Positions 36,645 through 44,532 of a DNA stretch of 64,000 bases are shown in pieces (position 1 is the stretch's first letter; every line of letters begins with the position of its first letter). The position numbers were made by a program, and so were the translations under genes. Under the pieces are notes generated by a model. It worked only from the letters and a program-made list of their open reading frames with translations. It was not told where the DNA came from and did not search any database. The stretch comes from Streptomyces sp. CCM_MD2014 (GTDB lineage Bacteria; Actinomycetota; Actinomycetes; Streptomycetales; Streptomycetaceae): NCBI RefSeq assembly GCF_000772045.1, contig NZ_CP009754.1, positions 7,688,001-7,752,000 on the forward strand, in the 5' to 3' direction.

Positions 36645-37634
36645 TCACCGACCCGCGCCCGTGGTCACCTTCCGCTCCTCCGAGAACCCGCCCCAGGTGC
36701 CGTCGGCCAGCCTCGCCCGGATCCGGACCCGGTGCGTGACGCCGGCCTCGCGCCCGGCGTAGAAGCTGTACTCGGCGCGGTCGCGCGGCGCGTCGGCGCC
36801 GTAGACCAGCGAGGTCGCCGCACGGCCGTCCAGGTGGATCTGGTACTCGGTCACCGGCGACTCGGTGCGCGGCGGGACCCAGGAGAGGTCGAGGTAGTAG
36901 GCCCCGTCGGCCCGGTGGGAGGCGGCGCGCAGCTCCGTGGGCGCGGTGGCGCGCCCGTCGTCGGCGCCGGGGGTGGTGAGCCGGACGGCGGCGCTCGCGG
37001 GGGAGACGTTGTCGGCGGCGTCCCGCGCCCGGACGGTGAACGCGTAAGCGGTGCCCGGCCGCAGCCCCGTGACCACGGCCGCCGTCTGATCACCCCCGAC
37101 GCTGTGCACCTTGGCGCCGCCCTGGTAGACGTCGTACGACACGACGTCGCGGTCGTCCTTCGCGGCCGACCAGCCGAGCTGGACCGCCCGGCTGCCCACC
37201 GCGCGGCCGTGCACGTCCCCGGGGCGGGTCGGAGCCGACTCGTCGGCCACCGCGGCCGGAGTGGTCGCCCGCACCTCCCGGCTGCGGGGCCCGAGCCGTC
37301 CGTCGGCGTCGCGCGCCCGCACGGTGAAGGCGTACGCCGTCGAGGGGCTCAGCCGGGTGACGTCCACCATCCGCTCGGCCGCCGGAACCTTCTTCTCCAG
37401 CGTTCCGTCCCGGTACACCTCGTAGGTCTCGACGTCCTCGACCGCGTTCCACATCACGTGCACGGTCGTCGCGCTGCCGGCCTGCGCGGTGACGCCCGTG
37501 GGCACCGCGGGCAGCCCACCGCCGTTTCCGTCTCCGTCACCGCCCCCGCCCCAGCCGCAGGAGGCGAGCAGGACGAGCGCCCCGCAGAGCAGGGCGCACC
37601 GGCGAGCGGGAGCGGCAACGGGAACGTCACGCAC
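36645..37634 (-). CDS. Lipoprotein with three fibronectin type III domains
   Basis: A 329-residue exported protein. Lipobox LLASCG, a Gly-rich linker, then three FnIII repeats of about 90 residues (starts near VPTGVTAQAGS, RPGDVHGRAVGS and APTELRAASHR), each with the typical WxxxxD...YxVYxxG pattern. I start at GTG 37634, which has GGGAGG seven bases upstream; the TTG at 37673 has none. No catalytic domain is attached, so it is probably a surface binding or spacer protein. It is divergent from the chitosanase. Confidence 0.85.
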   Translation of the reverse strand: MRDVPVAAPARRCALLCGALVLLASCGWGGGGDGDGNGGGLPAVPTGVTAQAGSATTVHVMWNAVEDVETYEVYRDGTLEKKVPAAERMVDVTRLSPSTAYAFTVRARDADGRLGPRSREVRATTPAAVADESAPTRPGDVHGRAVGSRAVQLGWSAAKDDRDVVSYDVYQGGAKVHSVGGDQTAAVVTGLRPGTAYAFTVRARDAADNVSPASAAVRLTTPGADDGRATAPTELRAASHRADGAYYLDLSWVPPRTESPVTEYQIHLDGRAATSLVYGADAPRDRAEYSFYAGREAGVTHRVRIRARLADGTWGGFSEERKVTTGAGR

Positions 37635-38016
37635 GGCTCGGCCTCCCACTCCGCCTGCAATGGTCCGGACCAATATGACGCCTGTGATGCGGTCACATCA
37701 AGAGGGTCGCGGGTCACGGTCACCCGGACGGGTTACGTATGCTGAGTTACCTCACGGCCGAACTCCCCGTGTTCAGTGGGAGGTTCGGGCCGGTGGCGCG
37801 TGGACCGCTGTCGTCGCTGACCCCGCGCCGGCGGGGGCGGCCGGACGGGCCGGAGCCGGAACGGGCCCGGCCCGCCCGCCCCCGGTCGAGCCTCCCCTCC
37901 GCACGCGGCCCGGCCGGCGCGCGTGCACCGTCTGGCCCTGCGAATGGTGGTCGCGCGAGCGTTTCGGGGACAGATGGGGCCGAGTGCCGCCCATGCCCCC
38001 GAGGAGAGGCCACATC
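37635..38016. other. 382-base divergent intergenic region with a DasR-like palindrome
   Basis: This stretch separates the FnIII lipoprotein from the chitosanase. TGGTCCGGACCA (37661-37672) is a perfect 12-base palindrome differing from the DasR core TGGTCTAGACCA at the two central bases. It lies 27 bases from the lipoprotein start and about 345 from the chitosanase. I see no gene in the rest. Confidence 0.55.
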
Positions 38017-38865
38017 GTGCGTGTCCAGTCGCTGACACTGGTCGCGGCCAGCGCCGCCCTGCTCGCCCCGTCGACGTTCCCCGACGCTCCGCCCGCGCCA
38101 CTGCCCGACCCGGCGCGGATCCTGCTGCCCGGTGCCCCCGACCGGGCCGTGCCGCTGCGGGCCGACCGGTCCGGGGTCCGGGTCGGCCCCCTTCCCCATG
38201 GCCCGGCCGCGCCGACCTCGCCGGCCCGGCCGGACTCCGGGACCGGTGCCCGCGCCGGTGGGGAGCGGACCGAGGGCGACCGTCCCGTCCGCGCCGCCGA
38301 GCTGCTGGCCAGGGTCCGGGACTGCGAGCCCGTCTCGCGCGGGCGTTACCGCAGCGACGCCGGAGCACCGGCGGACATCCCGGTCTGCGGCACCCGGGAC
38401 GCCGTGTACTGGAAGGCCGACCTCGACGTCGACTGCGACGGCCGGCCCGGCGACCGGTGCAACGGCCGGACCGACCCGCACTTCACCCCCGCCACCGCCT
38501 ACACGGAGTCGGACGGCCGTCCGCTGGACGCCGAGCGCCTGCCCTACGTCGTCGTGCCCGGCCCCAGTGACACCTGGGACCCCGGGGAGGACGACGTCCG
38601 CGGCGGTTCGCTCGCGGCCCTGGTCCACGGGGACCGGGTGCGGTACGCCGTCGTCGGCGACGTGGGCCCCACCGATCTCATCGGCGAGGCCTCCTACGCC
38701 GCCGCACGCTCCCTCGGCATCCCGGCGGACCCGGCGGGCGGCGGGGTCGCCTCCGACGTGACGTACATCGTCTTCAAGGACACCGAGGTGCGGCCCATCG
38801 AGGACACGGCCGCGGCCGAGAAGGCGGGGGAGCGGCTGGCGCGCAGGTTCGTGGACGGGGGCTGA
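38017..38865 (+). CDS. Secreted chitosanase, GH75
   Basis: A 282-residue exported endo-chitosanase. After a signal peptide (about residues 1-25) and a Pro-rich linker, the catalytic domain has the GH75 signatures: VYWKADLDVDCDG with the catalytic aspartate region, CNGRTDPHFTPATAY, and RYAVVGDVGPTDLIGEASYAAAR with the catalytic glutamate. It hydrolyses chitosan (glucosamine polymer). GTG 38017 follows GAGGAGAGG; the longer frame from 37489 is non-coding. It is divergent from the FnIII lipoprotein and belongs with the window's other amino-sugar functions. Confidence 0.9.
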   Translation: MRVQSLTLVAASAALLAPSTFPDAPPAPLPDPARILLPGAPDRAVPLRADRSGVRVGPLPHGPAAPTSPARPDSGTGARAGGERTEGDRPVRAAELLARVRDCEPVSRGRYRSDAGAPADIPVCGTRDAVYWKADLDVDCDGRPGDRCNGRTDPHFTPATAYTESDGRPLDAERLPYVVVPGPSDTWDPGEDDVRGGSLAALVHGDRVRYAVVGDVGPTDLIGEASYAAARSLGIPADPAGGGVASDVTYIVFKDTEVRPIEDTAAAEKAGERLARRFVDGG

Positions 38866-38913
38866 GCGGCGGAGACGGCCCGGAGACGGCCGGGGGCCGC
38901 TCAGACCGTCCGC

Positions 38914-39327
38914 TCAGGTCTTCCGGTACGAGTACGCCTCCGCGGCCGCCGCCTCCACGGCCGCGAGGCCGGCGCCCGTCGAGGCCGTGACGACCGCCGC
39001 CACCGCGCCCTCGACGAAGGGGGCGTCCACCAGACGGGTGTTGTCCGGGAGTTCGTCGCCCTCGGCGAGCAGCGCCTTGACGGTGAGGACCGCACTGCCG
39101 AGGTCGGTGAGGACGGCGACCCCCGCCCCCCGGTCCACCGACGCGGCGGCGGACGCGACCAGCTCCGAACTGGTGCCGAACTCGCCGGAGGCGGTACCGC
39201 CCGCGGGGGCGACGGCCACGGCCCCGGCGCCGCCCGACAGGGCCTTCGCCAGCTCCGCCACGGAGGCGGCCACCTCGGCGCTGTGGGAGACCAGCACGAT
39301 CCCCACCAGCTGCTGCTCGTCACTCAC
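38914..39327 (-). CDS. dhaM: Dihydroxyacetone kinase phosphotransfer subunit DhaM (EIIA domain)
   Basis: A 137-residue EIIA-Man-like protein. The phosphorylated histidine is H15 (LVSHS), followed by the PTS fold (VAVLTDLGSAVLTVKALL). It receives phosphate from HPr of the phosphotransferase system and passes it to DhaL-ADP. The additional HPr and EI domains of E. coli DhaM are absent, as in Gram-positives. Its GTG start overlaps DhaL by eight bases. Last gene of the dhaKLM operon. Confidence 0.93.
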   Translation of the reverse strand: MSDEQQLVGIVLVSHSAEVAASVAELAKALSGGAGAVAVAPAGGTASGEFGTSSELVASAAASVDRGAGVAVLTDLGSAVLTVKALLAEGDELPDNTRLVDAPFVEGAVAAVVTASTGAGLAAVEAAAAEAYSYRKT

Positions 39328-39919
39328 CGGCCGTCTCCTTCAGCGCCTCGAAGAGCAGCGCGGAGGAGGTCGCCCCCGGGTCCTGGTGACCGACGCTGCG
39401 CTCGCCCAGATAGCTCGCCCTGCCCTTGCGGGCCTGCAACGGCGTGGTCGCCTCGGCTCCTTCCGCGGCCGCGGCGCCGGCCGCGGCGAACGAGTCGCCC
39501 AGGGCGTCCACGGCGGGCACCAGGGCGTCGACCATGGTCTTGTCGCCCGGCGCGGCACCGCCCAGCGTCCGGACGGCGTCCACCCCCGCCCGCAGCGCCT
39601 CGGCCAGCTGCTCCGCGCTCACCTCCGCGGCGTCCCCGAGCGCCTTGCCCGTACGGCGCAGCAGCGTCCCGTACAACGGTCCCGAGGCGCCGCCGACCGT
39701 GGAGATGAGCTGCCGTCCGGCGAGGACGAGGACCGCGCCGGGAGTGTCGGGTGCGTCCTTCTCCAGCGCGGTGGCCACGGCCGTGAATCCGCGCTGCAGA
39801 TTGCTGCCGTGGTCGGCGTCGCCGATGGGTGAGTCGAGAGCGGTGAGCCGTTCCGCGTCACGGTCGACCAGCGCGGTGGTCGCCGTCATCCAACGGCGGA
39901 AGAAGTCGGCGTCGAGCAC
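39320..39919 (-). CDS. dhaL: Dihydroxyacetone kinase ADP-binding subunit DhaL
   Basis: A 199-residue helical subunit carrying a tightly bound ADP that shuttles phosphate. The metal/ADP aspartates are in DSPIGDADHGSNLQRGF, and the GGASGPLYGTLL and DPGATSSALL regions are intact. GTG 39919 has AAGGAG upstream; the frame to 40198 overlaps DhaK and is not used. It follows dhaK by 49 bases and overlaps dhaM, so the set is one operon. Confidence 0.94.
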   Translation of the reverse strand: MLDADFFRRWMTATTALVDRDAERLTALDSPIGDADHGSNLQRGFTAVATALEKDAPDTPGAVLVLAGRQLISTVGGASGPLYGTLLRRTGKALGDAAEVSAEQLAEALRAGVDAVRTLGGAAPGDKTMVDALVPAVDALGDSFAAAGAAAAEGAEATTPLQARKGRASYLGERSVGHQDPGATSSALLFEALKETAGE

Positions 39920-39968
39920 GGGATCTCCTTGCCTGGTAGGTACGTCGCGATTCTCTCCCCGTTCGCCG

Positions 39969-40961
39969 TCACATGCCCCACCGCAGCCCCGGTGTGCTGA
40001 CCGGCGCGTCCCACAGCCCGAGCAGTTCCTCGTCGATCTCGCACAGGGTGACCGAGGCGCCGGCCATGTCGAGCGAGGTGACGTAGTTGCCGACCAGGGT
40101 GCGGGCGACGGCCACGCCCCGCGAGCCGAGCACCCGCTGCACCTCGGCGTTGAAGCCGTACAGTTCCAGCAGCGGGGTCGCCCCCATGCCGTTGACAAGG
40201 ACTAGGACGGGGTTGCGCGGAGCGAGATCGGTCAGCACCGCGTCCACGGCGGCCTCGGCGATCTCGCCCGAGGTCATCATGGGCCTCCGCTCCCGACCGG
40301 GCTCCCCGTGGATGCCGATGCCCAGCTCCAGCTCGCCGGCGGGAAGGTCGAAGGTGGGGCTGCCCTTGGCCGGCGTCGTCACGGGGCTGAGCGCCACGCC
40401 GAAACTGCGCGAGCCGTCGTTGACCCGGCGGGCGATCGCCTCCACCTGCTCCAGCGGCCGCCCCTCCCGTGCCGCCGCCCCGGCGATCTTCTCCACGAAC
40501 AGGGTCGCCCCCGTGCCGCGCCGGCCGGCGGTGTAGAGACTGTCCGTCACCGCCACGTCGTCGTTGACCAGCACCTTCGCGACCTGGATGCCCTCGTCCT
40601 CGGCCAGTTCGGCGGCCATGTCGAAGTTCAGCACGTCACCGGTGTAGTTCTTGACGACGAAGAGCACCCCGGCTCCGCTGTCCACGGCCGCCGCGGCCCG
40701 CACCATCTGGTCCGGCACCGGCGAGGTGAACACCTCACCCGGACACGCCGCCGACAGCATCCCGGGACCCACGAACCCGCCGTGCAGCGGCTCGTGCCCG
40801 GAACCACCCCCCGACACCAGCGCGACCTGCCCGGCCACGGGGGCGTCGCGCCGCACGATCACCCTGTTCTCCACATCCACGGTCAACTCGGGATGGGCGG
40901 CGGCCATACCGCGCAGCGCGTCCGCGACGACGGTCTCGGGGACGTTGATGAGCATCTTCAC
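39969..40961 (-). CDS. dhaK: Dihydroxyacetone kinase substrate-binding subunit DhaK
   Basis: A 330-residue subunit that holds dihydroxyacetone as a hemiaminal on H218 (GIHGEPGRER), with H56 in the Gly-rich GGGSGHEPLHGGF (51-63). The product is dihydroxyacetone phosphate, which enters glycolysis. The GTG start at 40961 follows AGGAGG. It is the first gene of dhaKLM. No glycerol facilitator or glycerol dehydrogenase is adjacent. An inverted pair GGCAGG/CCTGCC lies upstream (40982-41004). Confidence 0.96.
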   Translation of the reverse strand: MKMLINVPETVVADALRGMAAAHPELTVDVENRVIVRRDAPVAGQVALVSGGGSGHEPLHGGFVGPGMLSAACPGEVFTSPVPDQMVRAAAAVDSGAGVLFVVKNYTGDVLNFDMAAELAEDEGIQVAKVLVNDDVAVTDSLYTAGRRGTGATLFVEKIAGAAAREGRPLEQVEAIARRVNDGSRSFGVALSPVTTPAKGSPTFDLPAGELELGIGIHGEPGRERRPMMTSGEIAEAAVDAVLTDLAPRNPVLVLVNGMGATPLLELYGFNAEVQRVLGSRGVAVARTLVGNYVTSLDMAGASVTLCEIDEELLGLWDAPVSTPGLRWGM

Positions 40962-42144
40962 GGGTACCTCCTGGGAAACCTGGCAGGCCAGTCAGTGACC
41001 TGCCTCTTTGCTGGTCAGAGCGGGTGTGAGCGGTTCTCGGTCCTGGCGCTCCGTGACGGCTGGGAGCGGGTTGTGGCGGTACTGCTGCTGACTCGATGCC
41101 GGCTTCGGTGACGGCTCGTCAGGTCTGTCGGACGGTCGGGTGCGGCTTGGTCGTGATCCCTGCTGTCGGCAGTATCGGCCTTGCGGCAGCGAAGGTCACG
41201 CGCGAGAACGCCATGGGCGCGCCCAGGTCCCGGAGCGGGCTGCGCCGGATGCCGGCGTCTTGCGGGCCTTGGCCGGCAGGTCGCTGGTTGAGCAGGTCAC
41301 CCCTGGTGGACCGTCCACGCATGCTCGACGTGAGTGTGCGCCGTGGTCGGGGAACCGTTCAGGCAGTACTTCAACTGGAAGAAGATCCGCACCCGGGCCC
41401 GTGCGCGGCCCCGGCGCCGATGCCATCGTCCCCACCGCTCCCGCTCCACCGCCGCACAACGCCCCCGCCTTCGCACCTTGCCCTTGGCGACCCCACCCGG
41501 CGCTGTTGCCACGCCTGCGGACCGTGCGTCACTTCGCGCGGTTCCCGATCAGGCGCCTCGGACGATGAGACAAGTGGCATGGACGCTGGCGCATGGCCCT
41601 GCGCATGCCGTCTCCGTAACCTCGGCGGGGAGCCGACCGTCGCACCTTCCGCTCCGCGGTCCTGCCTGCTTGGTGCACACCAAGTGTGCCTGCCCGTAGG
41701 CACATTGGTGCGGCGGATGGAGGTGGACCCGTGCGGCGGGCACGCAGCGGGCCGTGCCAGTAGCCGACCGATTGCGGTTCGAAGGAGAGCCTGTACCCCT
41801 CAGCATCAAGGGCTGTTCCTCGCCGGTGCGGGGCGTCGTCGGGCACGCACTGCGGCTCAGGTGGCGCGTCTCGACGACAGGGCGGTCCCCATCCCCCCAC
41901 GAGCAGTCCGACGACCGGATGACCGGAAGGGCACTTCTTGGCCCTCGGGGGGCTCGTACGAACCTTGTCACCTGCCTCGACTCGGCATGTCGCGGCCCGC
42001 TCGCCATGACGGTCGGCGAAGATTCCGACGTCTGTAGCCGAAGAAAGAACTGGTGACGGGAACAAGCGGTCCGTGTTCGGTGCGACAACCTCGACGCGAA
42101 CCGACGAACTTACCGCTCCCTTCTGAACGCGCAGGGAGGCAGAT
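40962..42144. other. 1.18-kb stretch without a recognisable gene, compositionally atypical
   Basis: No open frame here on either strand resembles a known protein, and none has a convincing start with a ribosome site. The sequence is less dominated by the third-position G/C pattern than its surroundings. It holds the dhaK promoter on the left and the hairpin element at 41669-41710. It may be the decayed remains of former genes, but I cannot identify any fragment. Confidence 0.6.
41669..41710. repeat. Compound inverted repeat with alternative pairing
   Basis: CTTGGTG (41669-41675) pairs with CACCAAG (41678-41684). That arm then continues as CACCAAGTGTGCCT (41678-41691), which pairs with AGGCACATTGGTG (41698-41710) with one bulge. 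The central arm can therefore fold with either flank, giving two mutually exclusive hairpins. Confidence 0.6.
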
Positions 42145-43230
42145 GTGGCGATTGCACGAGTCGGACTCGTGGTGCACGGCGGGCGCGAGGGTGCGAGGGA
42201 GGCGGCCCAGAAGGTCCGGGAGTGGTGCGGGGAGAACGCGGTCGGGTGCACGGACATCGATGTGTGGAGCAGCGAGGGTCGGCACAGCGCCCGAGAAGAG
42301 GTGGAGGCGGCGGGCGACCCAGACCTCATCGTCACGCTCGGCGGTGACGGCACCTTCCTGCGTGGCGCTCGGCTGGCGGCGGAAAACGACGCTCTGATCC
42401 TGGGCGTGGATTTGGGGCGGGTCGGCTTCCTGACCGAGGTTCCCCAGTCGGTTGTGCGATCCGCTCTCGACGCGGTCCGGGCCGATCACCTCGAGCCGGA
42501 GAGCCGCATGCTGCTCACTCTGCGGGCCTCCCGGACGCTGGAGATCCCACCGGAGATGGAGACGCTGCTGCGTTATGGACGCGGTCCGCTGCTGCCACCT
42601 CCGCGAGTACGTACCGACTGCGAGAGCGGCGACGAATGGGGCGTCGCCTTGAACGTGATGGCGCTCAATGATGTGGTACTGGAGAAGTTGTCGAGAGACC
42701 GGCAGATCTCTGTAGGCGTCTACGTCGCCGGCCGGCTGCTGGCCTTGTACTCCGCCGACGCGCTGTTGGTGGCCACTCCGACAGGATCCACCGCCTACAG
42801 TTTCGCCGCGGGCGGCCCCGTGGTCTCTCCCAGGGCCGAGGCGCTGGTCTTCACGGCCGTGGCCCCGCACATGACCTTCGACCGCTCCGTGGTCACCGCA
42901 CCGGACGAACCCGTGGCGCTGCGCATTCTCGAGCGGTCGGGCCAGGCGGCCGTGAGCATCGACGGTCAGTTGAGGGGCGTACTCGATCCGGGTGACTGGA
43001 TCGGTGTCTATGCCGCCCCTCGCCGGTTGCGCGCCGTTCGGCTGGGACCCATGGACTTCTATGGTCGGTTGCGCGAACGCATGCGTCTGACTGACGCACC
43101 GGCTGCGGCCGCCGATGGTGTTCCCGCGCCGCTGTGGCCGGTGTTCACGCCGCCGCCAGGAGACCTCGCGCACTTGGCGATGCCCGTGAACGTCGGTGAC
43201 GGGTCCGGTGCACGACGGCCGATGCCTTAG
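42145..43230 (+). CDS. NAD kinase (second copy)
   Basis: A 361-residue ATP-NAD kinase making NADP. The GGDGT motif (66-70), the LNDVVLEK segment and the TPTGSTAYSFAAGGPVVSP substrate loop are all intact. It is longer than typical (about 300), owing to an insert around 135-165 and a C-terminal tail. The housekeeping Streptomyces copy usually lies in the recN region, so this is probably an accessory paralogue. GTG 42145 follows AGGGAGG. Codon use is less GC-saturated than in most neighbours, hinting at acquisition. Confidence 0.92.
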   Translation: MAIARVGLVVHGGREGAREAAQKVREWCGENAVGCTDIDVWSSEGRHSAREEVEAAGDPDLIVTLGGDGTFLRGARLAAENDALILGVDLGRVGFLTEVPQSVVRSALDAVRADHLEPESRMLLTLRASRTLEIPPEMETLLRYGRGPLLPPPRVRTDCESGDEWGVALNVMALNDVVLEKLSRDRQISVGVYVAGRLLALYSADALLVATPTGSTAYSFAAGGPVVSPRAEALVFTAVAPHMTFDRSVVTAPDEPVALRILERSGQAAVSIDGQLRGVLDPGDWIGVYAAPRRLRAVRLGPMDFYGRLRERMRLTDAPAAAADGVPAPLWPVFTPPPGDLAHLAMPVNVGDGSGARRPMP

Positions 43231-43314
43231 TGGTCGGGTCGAGGGGCTGCCTCAACGCTGCCGGAAGGGACGGCCGTTCATGGCACGCCACCCGGGGGAG
43301 AGGCGAGGAGTGGC

Positions 43315-44016
43315 ATGGTGAGGTGTCGCCGGGGAAACCCCGCTCATGGCCGAGAGCCCGGGTACGGCTGGGCCGCCGGCCTGCTGACCCTCTCTGCCGG
43401 CGCGGTCAACGCCTGGGGCTTTCTCGCACTGGGCGGAGCCTTCACGAGCGTCATGACCGCCAACTCGGCGATGATCGGCATCGGCCTGGGAAGTGAGGAC
43501 CTTGCGCTCGGTCGGCTGGCCGGCCTCGCGGTGCTCTGTTACGTGCTGGGTGCTGCGGGCGGCAGTTGGGCGGTGGTCGGTGCTCGTCGGGCTTCGCGAT
43601 CTGCGGGCATCGGCTTTCTCCTCCTCGAAGTCGTACTGCTGTGGGCTGTCGCTGTCTGGTGGCTTTCGGTGGACGGCCACCCGAGTGGCTGGGCGCGTAC
43701 CGCGATGCTGGGCACCGTGTCGGCCGCTATGGGGTGTCAGAACGCGGGAGTGCGTGCGGTCCTGGGCACTCATGTGACGACCGCGTACCTGACTGGCCTG
43801 TTGACCCAGGCCGTTGTCGACGCCGTGACACTGAGGCGATTCCAGCGGCGTGCGCTGACCACGATGGGGCTGTTGATTCTCGGCGCAGCCACATTCGCGA
43901 TCCTCGAGCGGCTGATGCACGGCTTCGCTCCGCTGCTTGGGCCGGTGTTCGTCACGGCTGCGTCGCTGATTCTGCATCTGGCGCCGCGAAACAGGAGGGG
44001 CGCGGCGAGCTACTGA
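43315..44016 (+). CDS. DUF1275/YoaK-family membrane protein
   Basis: A 233-residue polytopic protein with about six membrane segments. DUF1275 marks are present: AGAVNAWGFLALGGAFTSVMTAN near the N-terminus, MGCQNAGVRAVLG in the middle, and TAYLTGLLTQ. These proteins are putative transporters of unknown substrate. The start at 43315 keeps a short polar N-terminus. It follows the NAD kinase by 84 bases and shares its weaker GC bias, so the pair may have arrived together. Confidence 0.85.
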   Translation: MVRCRRGNPAHGREPGYGWAAGLLTLSAGAVNAWGFLALGGAFTSVMTANSAMIGIGLGSEDLALGRLAGLAVLCYVLGAAGGSWAVVGARRASRSAGIGFLLLEVVLLWAVAVWWLSVDGHPSGWARTAMLGTVSAAMGCQNAGVRAVLGTHVTTAYLTGLLTQAVVDAVTLRRFQRRALTTMGLLILGAATFAILERLMHGFAPLLGPVFVTAASLILHLAPRNRRGAASY

Positions 44017-44532
44017 CCCCGGTTTGTCAGGGCGATCGTCCTCGACGTGCCTCGTGGGCATGGCCTGTCGGCTGTATCCCCTGGTGCATGAGGTTCCCGG
44101 ATGGGGGTGGGCTGAGCGCTGCGGGGCGCCAGCGTCGGGGGACGGTACGCAGGCAGGCGGCCGGGCGGTTCGGGCAGGAGGTCGAGCCGCCGGAGGCCGC
44201 ACGGCGTGCCGCTCCGAGCCCGCAGCCGGGGGAGCCGTCCGCGTCCTCGCCGTCGATCCGCCCGTCCACGTGCCGCCGGGCGCGCCGTACCCGCCCGGCA
44301 CCGCCAGTGCGGTCAGCGACGTCCTCCTCGACGCCGTGAGCCTCTGGGCCGGGCCGGCGCGGAGTCCCGCCCCGCTCCGGGACGGTGGTCCGGGCACGGT
44401 GGGTGCCGCGTCAAGCGGCGGGCCGCTCATCCCCACGATGGGGTGGTTTGCCCGGCCGCGGACGCCGCCCCGCGCCCCGGGTGCCGACACTGGCACCCGG
44501 GGGTGGCGCGGGCCACCGGGGGAGGGGGAGAC
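44017..44532 (+). promoter_or_regulatory. 516-base leader region of the decarboxylase with a strong hairpin
   Basis: No credible gene is seen. CCCCGGGTGCC (44475-44485) and GGCACCCGGGG (44492-44502) form a perfect 11-base-pair stem with loop GACACT. It ends 30 bases before the decarboxylase ATG and just ahead of its Shine-Dalgarno. It may act as an attenuator or a translation-control element. Confidence 0.5.

Noticed and set aside
40962..42144. Degenerate insertion sequence in the gene-poor stretch
   Set aside because: I looked for transposase motifs in all frames and for terminal repeats or target duplications and found none I could support.
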